Origin: Yoonia sp.
GTDB taxonomy: Bacteria > Pseudomonadota > Alphaproteobacteria > Rhodobacterales > Rhodobacteraceae
NCBI RefSeq assembly: GCF_018402175.1
Contig: NZ_JAGYJK010000004.1
Span: 1-64,000 of the forward strand
DNA: 64,000 nucleotides
Direction: 5' to 3'
Below, piece after piece: positions 10,808-20,129 of the stretch; the stretch's first letter is position 1; each line of letters begins with the position of its first letter. A model generated the notes under the pieces. That model was not told the DNA's origin. It ran no database searches and saw nothing but the letters and a program-made list of their open reading frames with translations. The position numbers and the translations under genes were made by a program.

Positions 10808-11161
10808 ATGGCACAGGCCAATTTACCTTTTGAAAAGCGTTTGAAGCAGATAACGCGCAAGCATGATCAGCTTGCCAAAGGTGCGGTAAGGTCGGTGACG
10901 TCGGACGGCCTGATCGTGATGAAGCCGCGCGCCTATCGGCCAAAGTTCCCGCTGCGTTTCATAATCGTGCTCGTGGTGTTGGGGTTTGTGTTCAAGGGGC
11001 TGTTGTTGGCCAGCATTGGTAACGTCGCCTATGCCGAGCGTGTCACCGGTCTGGCGCAGGGCAGCGTGATGGACCGCGCAGGCGCATGGGTGATGCAGAT
11101 CGACCCCGCGACCGCGCTGATTGCCGATTTCCTTGCACCCTACCTGGGCGACGTGCGCTGA
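10808..11161 (+). CDS. Small membrane protein of unknown function
   Basis: A 117-residue protein I do not recognise. The N-terminal 45 residues are basic and hydrophilic (FEKRLKQITRKHDQLAKG), then one membrane helix (about 49-72, FIIVLVVLGFVFKGLLLASI), then a 45-residue tail that reads MDRAGAWVMQIDPATALIADFL. The topology suggests a cytoplasmic basic N-terminus and a periplasmic C-terminus. The 99 bases upstream are AT-richer and could carry its own promoter. The GGAC before the ATG is a weak ribosome-binding site. The codon pattern matches neighbouring genes, so it is probably real. Confidence 0.75.
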   Translation: MAQANLPFEKRLKQITRKHDQLAKGAVRSVTSDGLIVMKPRAYRPKFPLRFIIVLVVLGFVFKGLLLASIGNVAYAERVTGLAQGSVMDRAGAWVMQIDPATALIADFLAPYLGDVR

Positions 11162-11165
11162 ACAC

Positions 11166-11192
11166 AAAAAGCCGCACTGTCACCAGCGCGGC
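11166..11192 (-). terminator. Terminator downstream of the DUF1127 gene
   Basis: On the minus strand GCCGC and GCGGC pair around an inner CTG/CAG step, followed directly by TTTTT. It begins about 25 bases past the DUF1127 gene stop. On the plus strand it sits 10 bases after the preceding gene and may also act there. Confidence 0.65.
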
Positions 11193-11216
11193 CATATCTG
11201 CAGTAATGCGATTGGT

Positions 11217-11414
11217 TCAGCGTCCGGTTCGGGTTGCAATCATGTCGATGTCGCCGATGCACAGGCCGATGTCGTCCAGCTCACGCGCCGACAGCTTGGA
11301 CAATGCGTTGCGTGTGATGCGGGCGTCGTTCCATGCGGCAAAAGCACCGATGAGCGACACAAAAAAGCCGGCGGACATGCCGACGGTCGTGCGGTTGGTT
11401 GCGAAAGTGGCCAT
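11217..11414 (-). CDS. DUF1127 (YjiS-like) small protein
   Basis: A 65-residue protein. The C-terminal half, WNDARITRNALSKLSARELDDIGLCIGDID, is the DUF1127 signature with the conserved LxxLSxRELxDIGL pattern. Small DUF1127 proteins in Rhodobacter bind RNA and modulate sRNA and mRNA turnover under stress; that role is only inferred here. The start at 11414 is favoured over 11420 because AAGGA lies about 8 bases before it. An N-terminal hydrophobic patch (VGMSAGFFVSLIGAFAA) is common in longer family members. A terminator lies just downstream. Confidence 0.85.
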   Translation of the reverse strand: MATFATNRTTVGMSAGFFVSLIGAFAAWNDARITRNALSKLSARELDDIGLCIGDIDMIATRTGR

Positions 11415-11650
11415 GGCCATGATCCTTGTACATGCTGCTGTGCAGCGAAAATCTGATAAGCCGCACCTAGGCGCCTTTCTGGCTCCGCACCAGAGTTGTT
11501 TTTGCATGGGTCATATGCGTTCTAAGAATGCCTAATTTTTGCGCATTAGATCACCAATACACCTTTAATCATTGGGCCTCGGCCTGTCGCTTTCATCACG
11601 CCAAACGCCGCCCATGGGATGTATGCCACGCAAAGCGGTGGCAAAGGCGC

Positions 11651-11680
11651 TTGGTCTTTGTTCGCCTTTTGTGCTAGCCT
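11651..11680 (+). promoter_or_regulatory. Candidate ruvCAB promoter
   Basis: TTGGTC (11651-11656), an 18-base spacer and TAGCCT (11675-11680) form a plausible promoter ending 28 bases before the ruvC start. A near-consensus LexA box occupies the spacer. The transcription start is not known. Confidence 0.5.
11660..11674 (+). promoter_or_regulatory. Candidate LexA (SOS) box upstream of ruvC
   Basis: GTTC, seven bases, GTGC matches the alphaproteobacterial LexA consensus GTTC-N7-GTTC at 7 of 8 positions. It lies inside the predicted promoter spacer, 35 bases before the ruvC ATG, where LexA binding would block RNA polymerase. Confidence 0.55.
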
Positions 11681-11708
11681 TCGGATAACAAAGAACAAGG
11701 GGCAAGCA

Positions 11709-12215
11709 ATGCGTGTATTGGGGATAGATCCGGGCCTGCGGAACATGGGCTGGGGGCTGATTGATGTGGCCGGATCGCGGATCACCCATGTTGCCAACGG
11801 CATCGCCCATTCGACGGGTGATGATCTGGCGATGCGGCTGTTGTCGTTGCATGATCAACTGGCTGCGATGATCGCGCTGCATCGTCCGACCGAGGCGGCG
11901 GTCGAACAGACCTTTGTCAACAAGGACGGGGTCGGCACGTTGAAACTGGGGCAGGCGCGCGGGATCGCGCTGTTGGTGACGGCCCAGGCAGGGCTGACCA
12001 TCGGGGAATATGCGCCCAATGCGATCAAAAAGGCGGTCGTCGGCGTGGGCCATGCCGACAAGGTGCAGATTGCGCATATGGTCAAACTGCAACTGCCCGG
12101 TGTGAAACTGGCGGGGCCTGACGCCGCCGATGCGCTGGCCATTGCGATCTGCCATGCCCATCACCTGCAATCCGCCAACCGGCTGAATGCCGCCCTTGCA
12201 AAGGCCAGCGCATGA
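11709..12215 (+). CDS. ruvC: Holliday junction endonuclease RuvC
   Basis: Resolves four-way DNA junctions during recombinational repair. It has 168 residues. The four acidic catalytic residues are present at Asp7, Glu66, Asp138 and Asp141, the same numbering as the E. coli enzyme. The start was set at MRVLGIDPG because the upstream in-frame stretch overlaps the promoter; GGGGC lies 6-7 bases before the ATG. Its stop overlaps ruvA by 4 bases. It forms the ruvC-ruvA-ruvB operon. Confidence 0.97.
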   Translation: MRVLGIDPGLRNMGWGLIDVAGSRITHVANGIAHSTGDDLAMRLLSLHDQLAAMIALHRPTEAAVEQTFVNKDGVGTLKLGQARGIALLVTAQAGLTIGEYAPNAIKKAVVGVGHADKVQIAHMVKLQLPGVKLAGPDAADALAIAICHAHHLQSANRLNAALAKASA

Positions 12216-12868
12216 TCGGGAAAATCGCGGGACGGCTGGAATACCGCAGCACCGACCATGTGCTGATTGACGTGCGCGGCGTGGGCTATCTGGTCTATGT
12301 GTCCGACCGCGTCATGGCCAGCCTGCCGCGCAATGGCGAGGCGGTGGCGCTTTACACTGACCTGCTCGTGCGCGAAGACTTGTTGCAGCTGTTCGGTTTC
12401 ACCACGCTGGTGGAAAAGGAATGGCACCGCCTGTTGATGTCGGTGCAGGGGATCGGGGCCAAGGCGTCGCTGGCGATCCTCGGGGCGCTGGGGGCAGATG
12501 GCGTCAGCCGCGCGATTGCACTTGGCGACTGGAACGCCGTGGCCAAGGCGCGTGGCGTGGGGCCGAAAACCGCACAGCGCGTGATTATCGAGCTGAAAGA
12601 CAAGGCCCCCGGCGTCATGGCGCTGGGCGCGGGCCTGTCCGCCGCAACAGGCGACGAGGTGATCGAGGCAGACCCCGCCCCCGCACCGCGCGCCACCCCG
12701 CAACCCGCCAGCACCGCGCAGGCCGATGCGATGTCGGCGCTGGCGAACCTTGGCTATGCGCCGGGTGATGCCGCCAGTGCGGTGGTGCAGGCTTTGGGCG
12801 CTGATCCGCAGGCGGATGCGGGTGCGCTGATCCGCGCCGCCTTGCAGCTGCTGGCGCCTAAGGGATAG
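12212..12868 (+). CDS. ruvA: Holliday junction branch migration protein RuvA
   Basis: The DNA-binding subunit that holds the Holliday junction for the RuvB motor. It has 218 residues. The N-terminal OB fold begins [11 protein letters not shown], two helix-hairpin-helix repeats are visible ([15 protein letters not shown] and [16 protein letters not shown]), and a low-complexity Ala/Pro linker around residues 145-170 leads to domain III, which contacts RuvB. Start overlaps ruvC by 4 bases; ruvB follows after 8 bases. Confidence 0.97.
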   Translation: MIGKIAGRLEYRSTDHVLIDVRGVGYLVYVSDRVMASLPRNGEAVALYTDLLVREDLLQLFGFTTLVEKEWHRLLMSVQGIGAKASLAILGALGADGVSRAIALGDWNAVAKARGVGPKTAQRVIIELKDKAPGVMALGAGLSAATGDEVIEADPAPAPRATPQPASTAQADAMSALANLGYAPGDAASAVVQALGADPQADAGALIRAALQLLAPKG

Positions 12869-12876
12869 ATGGGCGG

Positions 12877-13896
12877 ATGACCCAGCCCGACCCCACCCTG
12901 CGCCCTGAACGGCAGCCCGAAGACACCGACCGCGCCTTGCGGCCGCAGACCTTGGACGAATTCATCGGCCAGCGCGAGGCGCGCGCGAACCTCAAGGTCT
13001 TTATCGAAAGCGCCCGCCGCCGGGGCGAGGCGATGGATCACACCCTGTTCCACGGCCCCCCCGGTCTGGGCAAGACCACCTTGGCGCAGATCATGGCGCG
13101 CGAATTGGGTGTTGGCTTTCGCATGACATCGGGGCCGGTGCTGGCCAAGGCCGGCGATCTGGCCGCGATCCTGACCAATCTTGAAGCCCGCGATGTGCTG
13201 TTCATCGACGAGATTCACCGGCTGAACCCCGCGGTAGAAGAAGTGCTGTATCCTGCCCTCGAAGATTTCGCGCTGGATTTGGTGATCGGTGAAGGGCCAG
13301 CCGCACGCACAGTGCGGATCGAATTGCAGCCTTTCACGCTGGTCGGGGCCACGACCCGCATGGGCCTGCTGACCACGCCCTTGCGCGACCGGTTCGGCAT
13401 TCCGACGCGGCTGGAATTCTACACGCAGGACGAATTGCACCTGATCGTCACCCGCGCCGCCCGCCTGCTGGGCGCACCCGCCGCCGATGAGGGCGCGCGC
13501 GAGATCGCCCGCCGCGCACGCGGCACGCCGCGGATCGCGGGGCGGTTGCTCCGCCGTGTGGTGGACTTTGCGATTGTCGAAGGCGACGGCACCGTCACGC
13601 AGGAAATCGCCGATATGGCGCTGAACAGGCTGGGCGTGGACGATATGGGGCTGGATCAGGCCGACCGGCGCTATCTGCGGCTGATCGCGGAAAGCTATGC
13701 AGGCGGGCCTGTCGGCATCGAAACCCTGTCCGCCGCCCTGTCCGAAAGCCGCGATAGTCTTGAGGATGTAATCGAACCCTATTTGCTGCAAAAGGGCCTG
13801 ATCCAGCGCACCCCGCGCGGGCGGATGCTGGCGCAGGCGGCCTGGACCCATCTGGGGCTGGATGCGCCGCGACCGCAATCGGATTTGTTTGGATAG
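12877..13896 (+). CDS. ruvB: Holliday junction branch migration ATPase RuvB
   Basis: An AAA+ hexameric motor that drives branch migration with RuvA. It has 339 residues. Walker [10 protein letters not shown] is at about 60-68 and Walker B FIDEIH at 109-114, followed by sensor 1 (GATTR) and an arginine-finger region near [12 protein letters not shown]. The C-terminal winged-helix domain ends LIQRTPRGR. The next ATG begins directly at the base after the stop codon, so the downstream unknown gene is probably co-translated. Confidence 0.98.
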   Translation: MTQPDPTLRPERQPEDTDRALRPQTLDEFIGQREARANLKVFIESARRRGEAMDHTLFHGPPGLGKTTLAQIMARELGVGFRMTSGPVLAKAGDLAAILTNLEARDVLFIDEIHRLNPAVEEVLYPALEDFALDLVIGEGPAARTVRIELQPFTLVGATTRMGLLTTPLRDRFGIPTRLEFYTQDELHLIVTRAARLLGAPAADEGAREIARRARGTPRIAGRLLRRVVDFAIVEGDGTVTQEIADMALNRLGVDDMGLDQADRRYLRLIAESYAGGPVGIETLSAALSESRDSLEDVIEPYLLQKGLIQRTPRGRMLAQAAWTHLGLDAPRPQSDLFG

Positions 13897-14514
13897 ATGA
13901 CCGACCTTACCCCCTATTTCACCCGCTCTGACGGTGCTTATGTCTTTGCCCGCTGGGGGCGGCCTATCGTGCCCGTCGTGTTTGGCGTCGATGATGCGAC
14001 GCTTTCGGTGTTCAAAGGCGCGATCGAGGCTGTCGTGGTGCTGGCCAATCATAAGATGGACGAGGTCGATACCGAACTGGGTGCGAACCTGATGGTGTTT
14101 TTCTGCCGCGACTGGGCGGAATTGACCGAGGTGCCGCATCTGGACCGGCTGGTGCCCGACCTTGCGCCGCTGGTCGCGCGGTTGCAGCAGGCGGATGCCA
14201 ACCAATACCGGATTTTCCGCTTTGACGATCACGGCGGGATCAAGGCGGCGTTCGTGTTCCTGCGCTTGGATGCGCATCTGGATCAGGTGCCCGCCGATAC
14301 GCTGGCGCTGAGCCAAGCCGTGCAGGTAATCGTGTTGTGGTCGGACCTTGCCTTTACCGACACCCCGCCCTTGGCGCTGATTGATGGCAAGGCCGTGCTG
14401 CGGCCAGAAGTGGCCGATGTGATCCGTGCGGCCTATGACCCTGTCATGCCACTGGCGGCGCGCGATCCTGCCCATGCGTTGCGGCTGGCCGCCCGTGTGC
14501 AAAGGCCGATGTGA
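13897..14514 (+). CDS. Conserved hypothetical protein between ruvB and ybgC
   Basis: A 205-residue soluble protein I do not recognise. It begins MTDLTPYFTRSDGAYVFARWGRPIVPVVFG and contains a repeated FRFDDHGG / FVFLRLDAH type of beta-strand-rich sequence; no signal peptide or membrane helix is visible. It starts directly after the ruvB stop and overlaps the ybgC start by one base, so it is embedded in the ruv-ybgC operon. From memory a gene of this kind sits here in other Rhodobacteraceae. Function unknown. Confidence 0.8.
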   Translation: MTDLTPYFTRSDGAYVFARWGRPIVPVVFGVDDATLSVFKGAIEAVVVLANHKMDEVDTELGANLMVFFCRDWAELTEVPHLDRLVPDLAPLVARLQQADANQYRIFRFDDHGGIKAAFVFLRLDAHLDQVPADTLALSQAVQVIVLWSDLAFTDTPPLALIDGKAVLRPEVADVIRAAYDPVMPLAARDPAHALRLAARVQRPM

Positions 14515-14897
14515 TGCATCTGTTCAACCTGCGCGTCTATTACGAGGACACCGATCTGGCAGGGATCGTCTATTACGCCAATTACCTGAAATTTATCGAA
14601 CGCGCGCGCAGCGAATGGGTGCGCGATCTGGGCATTGATCAGGCGCAGATGAAGGCCGAAGGGCTGGTCTTTGCCGTGCGCAGGGTTGCGGCGGATTACC
14701 TGTTGCCCGCGCGCTATGACGATCAGCTTTGCGTTGAAACGGTCATTTTGCCCGGTTCAGGCGCGCGGCTGGTCCTGCAACAGGATGTCAAACGCGGCGA
14801 TGCGACGCTGTTTTCCGCCACCGTGACCATCATTTGCATGACGACCGATGGCGCGATGACGCGGCTACCGGCGGCGATCCGCCAAGCCACGCGCTAA
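14514..14897 (+). CDS. ybgC: Acyl-CoA thioesterase YbgC
   Basis: A hotdog-fold thioesterase of 127 residues, first gene of the Tol-Pal cluster. The signature YYEDTDLAGIVYYANYLKFIERAR contains the catalytic Asp (about residue 14). It hydrolyses acyl-CoA or acyl-ACP thioesters and is linked to phospholipid metabolism at the cell envelope. The ATG at 14514 overlaps the preceding stop (TGATG); a GTG three bases upstream is the alternative. A 110-base gap to tolQ may hold a separate tol promoter. Confidence 0.95.
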   Translation: MHLFNLRVYYEDTDLAGIVYYANYLKFIERARSEWVRDLGIDQAQMKAEGLVFAVRRVAADYLLPARYDDQLCVETVILPGSGARLVLQQDVKRGDATLFSATVTIICMTTDGAMTRLPAAIRQATR

Positions 14898-15007
14898 AAT
14901 CGTGGCAAAATCGGCTTTGTGATGCCGGTTTGGTTGGATTTGCCTGATGCTTTGCGGTATTGAAGGTTCAATTGAGCCCGAACCGGGCCGTCAGGCAGAG
15001 CAGGCAC

Positions 15008-15682
15008 ATGGAAGTAGCACACGAATTCACAATGTGGGCGTTGTTCGCGCGCGCCACGATCATCGTCAAACTGGTGATGATCATGCTGATCCTCGCATCC
15101 ATCTGGTGCTGGGCGATCATTGTTGACAAGACGATCCAGTATCGCCGCGCCCGCACCGAGGCCGAGATATTTGACCGCGCCTTCTGGTCGGGTGAACCGC
15201 TGGATCAGCTGTTCGACCAGATCGGCCCCGACCCCGATGGCGCGTCTGAAAAGATATTCGCCGCTGGTATGCTGGAATGGCGCAGGTCGCACCGGCAGGA
15301 TGGCGGTCTGATCGCGGGGGCGACGGCGCGTATTGACCGATCAATGGATGTGGCCATCGCTAAGGAATCCGCAAGGCTGCAAAAAAGCCTTGCCGTGCTG
15401 GCGACAGTCGGATCGACGGCCCCTTTCGTCGGGCTGTTCGGGACCGTCTGGGGGATTATGAACGCTTTTATCGAGATTGCAGAAGCGCAGAACACCAATC
15501 TTGCCGTCGTTGCTCCCGGCATCGCCGAGGCGTTGCTGGCCACTGGTCTGGGCCTTTTGGCCGCTATTCCGGCGGTGATCTATTACAACAAACTGTCCGC
15601 CGACAGTGAACGGATCGTCGCGGGCTATGAGGCTTTCGCCGATGAATTCGCCACCATCCTCAGCCGTCAATTGGACAGCTGA
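15008..15682 (+). CDS. tolQ: Tol-Pal system protein TolQ
   Basis: An inner-membrane proton-channel subunit of the Tol-Pal machine, which keeps the outer membrane attached during division. It has 224 residues and three helices: about 12-35 (IIVKLVMIMLILASIWCWAII), 130-155 and 170-190. The region VGLFGTVWGIMNAF and the LLATGLGLLAAIPAVI segment are typical of the TolQ/ExbB/MotA family. The ATG at 15008 is preferred over an upstream TTG at 14960 because the TTG adds a stretch not typical of TolQ. The stop is one base before tolR. Confidence 0.95.
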   Translation: MEVAHEFTMWALFARATIIVKLVMIMLILASIWCWAIIVDKTIQYRRARTEAEIFDRAFWSGEPLDQLFDQIGPDPDGASEKIFAAGMLEWRRSHRQDGGLIAGATARIDRSMDVAIAKESARLQKSLAVLATVGSTAPFVGLFGTVWGIMNAFIEIAEAQNTNLAVVAPGIAEALLATGLGLLAAIPAVIYYNKLSADSERIVAGYEAFADEFATILSRQLDS

Positions 15683-15683
15683 C

Positions 15684-16160
15684 ATGGGTGCCGGTGCCAT
15701 GAAATCCAGTGACAGCGGCGGTGGCAGAGGCCGCCGCCAGTCGCGCCGCGCCGCGCCGATGTCCGAAATCAACGTCACACCTTTCGTCGATATCATGCTG
15801 GTGTTGCTGATTATCTTCATGGTGGCAGCACCTTTGTCTGTCGTGGGCGTGCCGGTAGACCTGCCGCAGACGGCCGCAACCGCGCTGCCCGGTGACGAAG
15901 AAGAACCGCTGACGGTGACGATCACCGCGCAAGGTGTGGTCATGATCCAGGAAACCGAAGTGCCGCCTGCCGATCTTGTGACCCGTCTGCGCGCCATCGC
16001 CGCGGAACGCACCAGCAACAAGATTTTCCTGCGCGCCGACGGGGCCAATGCCTGGAACCGCGTGGCCGAGGTGATGGGCGCGCTGAACGCGGGTGGATTT
16101 TCCGACATCGGCCTGGTGACGGATATTGGCGGTCCAACTTTTGATGGTGCTGACGGATAA
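15684..16160 (+). CDS. tolR: Tol-Pal system protein TolR
   Basis: The channel partner of TolQ, 158 residues, of the ExbD/TolR family. A basic N-terminus (RGRRQSRRAAPM) precedes SEINVTPFVDIMLVLLIIFMV, with the family Asp in the single membrane helix that carries the proton. The rest is periplasmic. It begins one base after tolQ ends and ends one base before tolA begins. Confidence 0.96.
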   Translation: MGAGAMKSSDSGGGRGRRQSRRAAPMSEINVTPFVDIMLVLLIIFMVAAPLSVVGVPVDLPQTAATALPGDEEEPLTVTITAQGVVMIQETEVPPADLVTRLRAIAAERTSNKIFLRADGANAWNRVAEVMGALNAGGFSDIGLVTDIGGPTFDGADG

Positions 16161-16161
16161 G

Positions 16162-17271
16162 ATGCAGACGCCGGGCATGTATATCTCTGCGGTCGGCCAT
16201 GTGGGGTTGATCGGCTGGCTTTTGCTGGGGTGGGGGATGCAATCGCAGCCGCTGCCGATGCAGGTCATGGATGTTTCCGTCATGTCGGGCGAAGAGTTTG
16301 AACAAATGATGGCGGCCCGCACGCCTGTGCCCGGCGATGCGCCGCCCACGGCCCCCGTGCAGCCCCAGATCGACCTGGCGCCGCCACCGCCCGCCGTGGA
16401 AACCCCGCCGGAACCCGCACCGCCGCCCAAACCGGTGGAAACGCCCATGAGCGAAGCACTACCGCCGCCTGCGCCGGAAATGCCCCCTGCCGATGTGACA
16501 GATGCCGCCCCAGCAGCACCGGCACCGCCTGCGATGCCCGTGCCTGCGCCCGATCTGCCGCCCAGCGATGACCCGACGCAGGCCCCTGCGAACCGGATCG
16601 CTTCGACCCCGGTGGCGCCGCCGCCGCCTGATGCGCAGATTTCCGACATCGCGCGCGAAGCCGTCGTGCCTGATGAAACCGCCACGGCCGAGGTGGCAGT
16701 CCCCGAACAACAGGCCACCGCCCCCGAACAGACCGCGACCGAAATCGTCATCGCCGACGAACGCCCACGTGGTGCTGTCGAAAGATCCTTGCGTCCGATT
16801 GCGCGCCCTGCGCGTCCGGCCCCGCCTGCCGCCGCAGCCACGCCGCAGACAGCCACAGAACCGGCACCAGCACCTGTGCCGGACACCAGCGATGCTGTCG
16901 CCGATGCGCTTGCCGCCGCTGTCGCAGCAAGCGCTGCCCCAGCCGTGCAGGCCGGCCCGCCCATGACAGGCACCGAACGCGACAGTTTTCGCATCGCGGT
17001 CAACAGTTGCTGGAACGTGGACCCGGGGTCAGTGGCGGCCCGCGTGATCATCGAGGTCGGCTTTACCCTGAACCGTGACGGAACACTGGACGGCGAACCG
17101 CGCTTGTTATCGTCTGACGGCGACCAATCTGCTACCAGCACGGCATTCGAGGCAGCCCGCCGCGCGATCCTGCGCTGTCAACGTGGCGGATATCAGCTCC
17201 CCGCTGAAAAATATGACCAGTGGCGCGAAGTTGTGATTACATTCGACCCAAGCGGTATGCGATTGAGATAA
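16162..17271 (+). CDS. tolA: TolA-like energy transducer of the Tol-Pal system
   Basis: A 369-residue protein with a short N-terminus, one membrane helix (about 7-24, SAVGHVGLIGWLLLGW), a long Pro/Ala/Glu-rich periplasmic region (about 50-265) and a C-terminal domain (about 275-369) of the TonB/TolA type (FRIAVNSCWNVDPGS...). It links TolQR to Pal and TolB across the periplasm. Sequence of such proteins diverges strongly, so the name rests on topology and its position between tolR and tolB. The low-complexity middle explains the long open frames seen on the other strand. Confidence 0.88.
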   Translation: MQTPGMYISAVGHVGLIGWLLLGWGMQSQPLPMQVMDVSVMSGEEFEQMMAARTPVPGDAPPTAPVQPQIDLAPPPPAVETPPEPAPPPKPVETPMSEALPPPAPEMPPADVTDAAPAAPAPPAMPVPAPDLPPSDDPTQAPANRIASTPVAPPPPDAQISDIAREAVVPDETATAEVAVPEQQATAPEQTATEIVIADERPRGAVERSLRPIARPARPAPPAAAATPQTATEPAPAPVPDTSDAVADALAAAVAASAAPAVQAGPPMTGTERDSFRIAVNSCWNVDPGSVAARVIIEVGFTLNRDGTLDGEPRLLSSDGDQSATSTAFEAARRAILRCQRGGYQLPAEKYDQWREVVITFDPSGMRLR

Positions 17272-17371
17272 GAGAACGACCAAGATGGGTATACGCCGCT
17301 GTCTGCGGATCGCCCGCAACGATCAGGAATGATGCTGTCGGGATGCAGTACCGACAGCGAAAGAGGCAAAG

Positions 17372-18688
17372 ATGATGAAAAGAATTTTGACGTTGCTGAT
17401 CGCGCTGATGTTCGCGGGGCCAGCCTTGGCACAGGGTGGCCCGTTGCGCCTGACGATCACGGATGGGGTGATCGAGCCGATCACCTTTGCCGCTCCGTCG
17501 TTCGAGGCGGAAACACCACAGGCGGGGCAGCTTGCATCCGAACTGACGCGTCTTGTTGCGCAGAACCTGTCCGGCACCGGCCTGTTCCGTGAAGTGCCGG
17601 CCAGTGCTTTCATCTCGCAGGTCAATTCCTTTGCGCAGCCGGTCGCCTTTGCCGATTGGCGCGCGGTGAACGCGCAGGCGCTGGTCATCGGTGCGGTCAG
17701 CATGACGGGTGATCAGGTCAACGTGAAATTCCGCCTGTTTGATGTGTTTTCCGGGCAAGAGCTGGGCGGTGGATTGCAATTCGCGGGCACGACTGCCGGC
17801 TGGCGGCGGATGGGTCACAAAGTGTCAGACGCCGTCTATAGCCGGATCACCGGCGAAGGTGGCTATTTCGACAGCCGCGTGGTGTTTGTCGCCGAAAGCG
17901 GCCCCAAGGATAACCGGCTCAAGCGGTTGGCGGTGATGGATTATGATGGTGCCAACGTCCAGTTTCTGACCGATAGTAGCAGCATCGTTTTGGCTCCGCG
18001 GTTTTCACCACGCGGCGATCAGGTGCTTTACACCAGCTTTGAATCCGGCTTCCCGCGCATCAACCTACTGGATGTCGCCAATGTCGCACGCCGACAGATC
18101 GCCACAGCCCCCGGCGAGATGTCGTTCAGCCCGCGGTTTTCGCGCGACGGGCGGCAGGTGATCTATAGTCTGTCGAATGGTGCGACGACCGATATCTATC
18201 GCACTGATCTGGACACGGGCCAGCATGTGCGCCTGACCGCCACCCCGTCGATTGACACCGCCCCCAGCCTGTCGCCCGACGGATCGCAGATCGTGTTTGA
18301 AAGTGACCGGTCCGGCAGCCAGCAGCTTTATATCATGTCATCCACGGGTGGCGACGCACGCCGGATTTCCTTTGGCGAGGGGCGCTACAGCACGCCGGTC
18401 TGGTCGCCGCGCGGTGATCTGGTGGCGTTTACAAAGCAGAATGCCGGGCGGTTCCACATCGGCGTGATGCGCACCGACGGGTCCGAGGAACGTTTGCTGA
18501 CTTCGTCCTTTCTTGACGAAGGGCCGACATGGTCGCCCAATGGCCGGGTCATCATGTTCACCCGCGAAACGCAGGGGGAGGATGGGGCGAGCGCGCTTTA
18601 CTCGGTCGATATTTCGGGGCGCAACCTGCGCGCTGTCCCGATCCAGAGCGCTGCATCCGATGCGTCTTGGGGGCCATTGCAGCCGTGA
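17372..18688 (+). CDS. tolB: Tol-Pal system translocation protein TolB
   Basis: A periplasmic beta-propeller protein of 438 residues. A signal peptide ([20 protein letters not shown], cleavage after ALA) leads to an N-terminal TolB domain and then repeated WD40-like TolB blocks: [62 protein letters not shown] and [15 protein letters not shown]. It binds Pal. AGAGG lies a few bases before the first ATG. The second ATG three bases on is equally possible. Confidence 0.97.
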   Translation: MMKRILTLLIALMFAGPALAQGGPLRLTITDGVIEPITFAAPSFEAETPQAGQLASELTRLVAQNLSGTGLFREVPASAFISQVNSFAQPVAFADWRAVNAQALVIGAVSMTGDQVNVKFRLFDVFSGQELGGGLQFAGTTAGWRRMGHKVSDAVYSRITGEGGYFDSRVVFVAESGPKDNRLKRLAVMDYDGANVQFLTDSSSIVLAPRFSPRGDQVLYTSFESGFPRINLLDVANVARRQIATAPGEMSFSPRFSRDGRQVIYSLSNGATTDIYRTDLDTGQHVRLTATPSIDTAPSLSPDGSQIVFESDRSGSQQLYIMSSTGGDARRISFGEGRYSTPVWSPRGDLVAFTKQNAGRFHIGVMRTDGSEERLLTSSFLDEGPTWSPNGRVIMFTRETQGEDGASALYSVDISGRNLRAVPIQSAASDASWGPLQP

Positions 18689-18766
18689 CGGGACGGCACA
18701 AGCCGTTCCCAGACGCCGATAGCCATGCTATACTAATGAAAATGAGCAGATAAACAGGATTACCCC

Positions 18767-19291
18767 ATGAAGATGATGACAAAGGCAACACTCTTGCTTT
18801 TGGTGCTGGCAACCGCAGCCTGTACCAATCCCAACCGCTTTGGTGCCGGTGGCGCGGGCGGTGCTGGTGCTGGCGGTTTCGACGCCACGACCGGTATGGC
18901 AGGCTCTCCGAGCGACCCGCGCAGCCCCGCGTTCTTTAACCAGACCATCGGTGACCGTGTGTTGTTCGCCGTTGACCAGTCCACGATCAGCCCCGAAGGC
19001 CGCACCATTCTGGATGGGCAGGCCCAGTGGCTGCTGACCAATGCCGATTACCGCGCCGTCATCGAAGGCCATGCCGACGAACAGGGCACCCGTGAATACA
19101 ACCTTGCACTTGGCTTCCGCCGCGCCAATGCCGTGCGCGAATACCTTGTGTCGCGCGGCGTCCCGTCAGCCCGTCTGGAAGTCACCAGCTATGGCAAGGA
19201 ACGCCCGATCGAGGTCTGTTCTAACGAGGCGTGTTATTCGCAAAACCGCCGTGCCGTGACCGTTCTGTCGTTCTCGGCGATGACCAGCTGA
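18767..19291 (+). CDS. pal: Peptidoglycan-associated lipoprotein Pal
   Basis: An outer-membrane lipoprotein of 174 residues. The signal peptide ends VLATAAC, so Cys19 is the likely lipidated residue. A Gly/Ala-rich linker follows, then an OmpA-type peptidoglycan-binding domain with GHADEQGTREYNLALGFRRA. It anchors the outer membrane to the cell wall and binds TolB. It lies 78 bases after tolB and 16 before ybgF. Confidence 0.97.
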   Translation: MKMMTKATLLLLVLATAACTNPNRFGAGGAGGAGAGGFDATTGMAGSPSDPRSPAFFNQTIGDRVLFAVDQSTISPEGRTILDGQAQWLLTNADYRAVIEGHADEQGTREYNLALGFRRANAVREYLVSRGVPSARLEVTSYGKERPIEVCSNEACYSQNRRAVTVLSFSAMTS

Positions 19292-19307
19292 TCCAGACCG
19301 GGGGCCG

Positions 19308-20129
19308 ATGATGCTGCACCGTATTCTTGCCGTTTGTGCCATTCTGCTGGCCCCCCTGCCTGCCGCAGCGCAGGACGAGACGCTGGCGGATATCCGCCAG
19401 CAATTGACTGCGCTTTATGTGGATGTGCAGCGCCTGCGCACCGAATTATCGACGACCGGAACCTTACCGACAGGTATTGCCGGAGCGACACCGCTGGACC
19501 GGCTTGACGCGATCGAGGCGGAGCTGCAGCGCCTGACATCCAAAGCCGAGGAGCTGGAATTTCGGGTGAACCGCATCACCGTCGACGGCACGAACCGGAT
19601 CGGTGATCTGGAATTCCGGCTGTGCGAATTGGAAGCGGGTTGTGACATCGCCAATCTTGGCGATACGCCGTCGCTGGGCGGTGTCGATAATTCGGCGGGC
19701 GTTCCCGTCGCCAATCCGCCGCCCGTGACCGGCGGCCCTGCCGTGGCCATCGGCGAACAAGATGACATCCGGCGGGCGCAGGAGGCGCTCGCCTCGGGTG
19801 ACTTTCGCGGCGCCGTGGATCAGCTATCGACCTTTGGCGCGACCTATCCGGGTAGCCCCCTAGCGCCAGAGGCTGCGTTCATTCGCGGACAGGCGCTCGC
19901 CGCCTTGGGTGAAAACACCGGTGCCGCACGCGCCTTTCTGGACTCCTTTTCGGCTGATCCTGCGGGACAGCGTGCCGCGCAATCACTGGTCCGGCTGGGT
20001 GCGTCGTTGGGAGCAATCGGGCAGACGCAGGATGCCTGCCTGACGCTCGCCGAAGTGGGTGTGCGGTTTGCGGGCAACCCTGCTGTCGGGGATGCCCAGA
20101 CCGCGATGCAAAACCTAGGATGTCAGTAG
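19308..20129 (+). CDS. ybgF: Cell division coordinator YbgF/CpoB
   Basis: A periplasmic protein of 273 residues. The signal peptide ends PAAAQ (about residue 22). It is followed by an N-terminal coiled coil (about 24-105, with DIRQQLTALYVDVQRLRTEL), a flexible Gly/Pro-rich linker, then C-terminal TPR-like repeats (about 150-273). It couples Tol-Pal with septal peptidoglycan synthesis. It overlaps tilS by 10 bases. Confidence 0.92.
   Translation: MMLHRILAVCAILLAPLPAAAQDETLADIRQQLTALYVDVQRLRTELSTTGTLPTGIAGATPLDRLDAIEAELQRLTSKAEELEFRVNRITVDGTNRIGDLEFRLCELEAGCDIANLGDTPSLGGVDNSAGVPVANPPPVTGGPAVAIGEQDDIRRAQEALASGDFRGAVDQLSTFGATYPGSPLAPEAAFIRGQALAALGENTGAARAFLDSFSADPAGQRAAQSLVRLGASLGAIGQTQDACLTLAEVGVRFAGNPAVGDAQTAMQNLGCQ

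Noticed and set aside
12754..14502. 582-codon open frame opposite ruvB and the unknown gene
   Set aside because: It is a shadow of real genes on the plus strand; no start signal and low-complexity Arg/Gln/His-rich product.
15660..17141. Long Ala/Gly/Ser-rich frame opposite tolR and tolA
   Set aside because: It results from the Pro/Ala-rich linker of tolA; the product is low complexity and has no domain.
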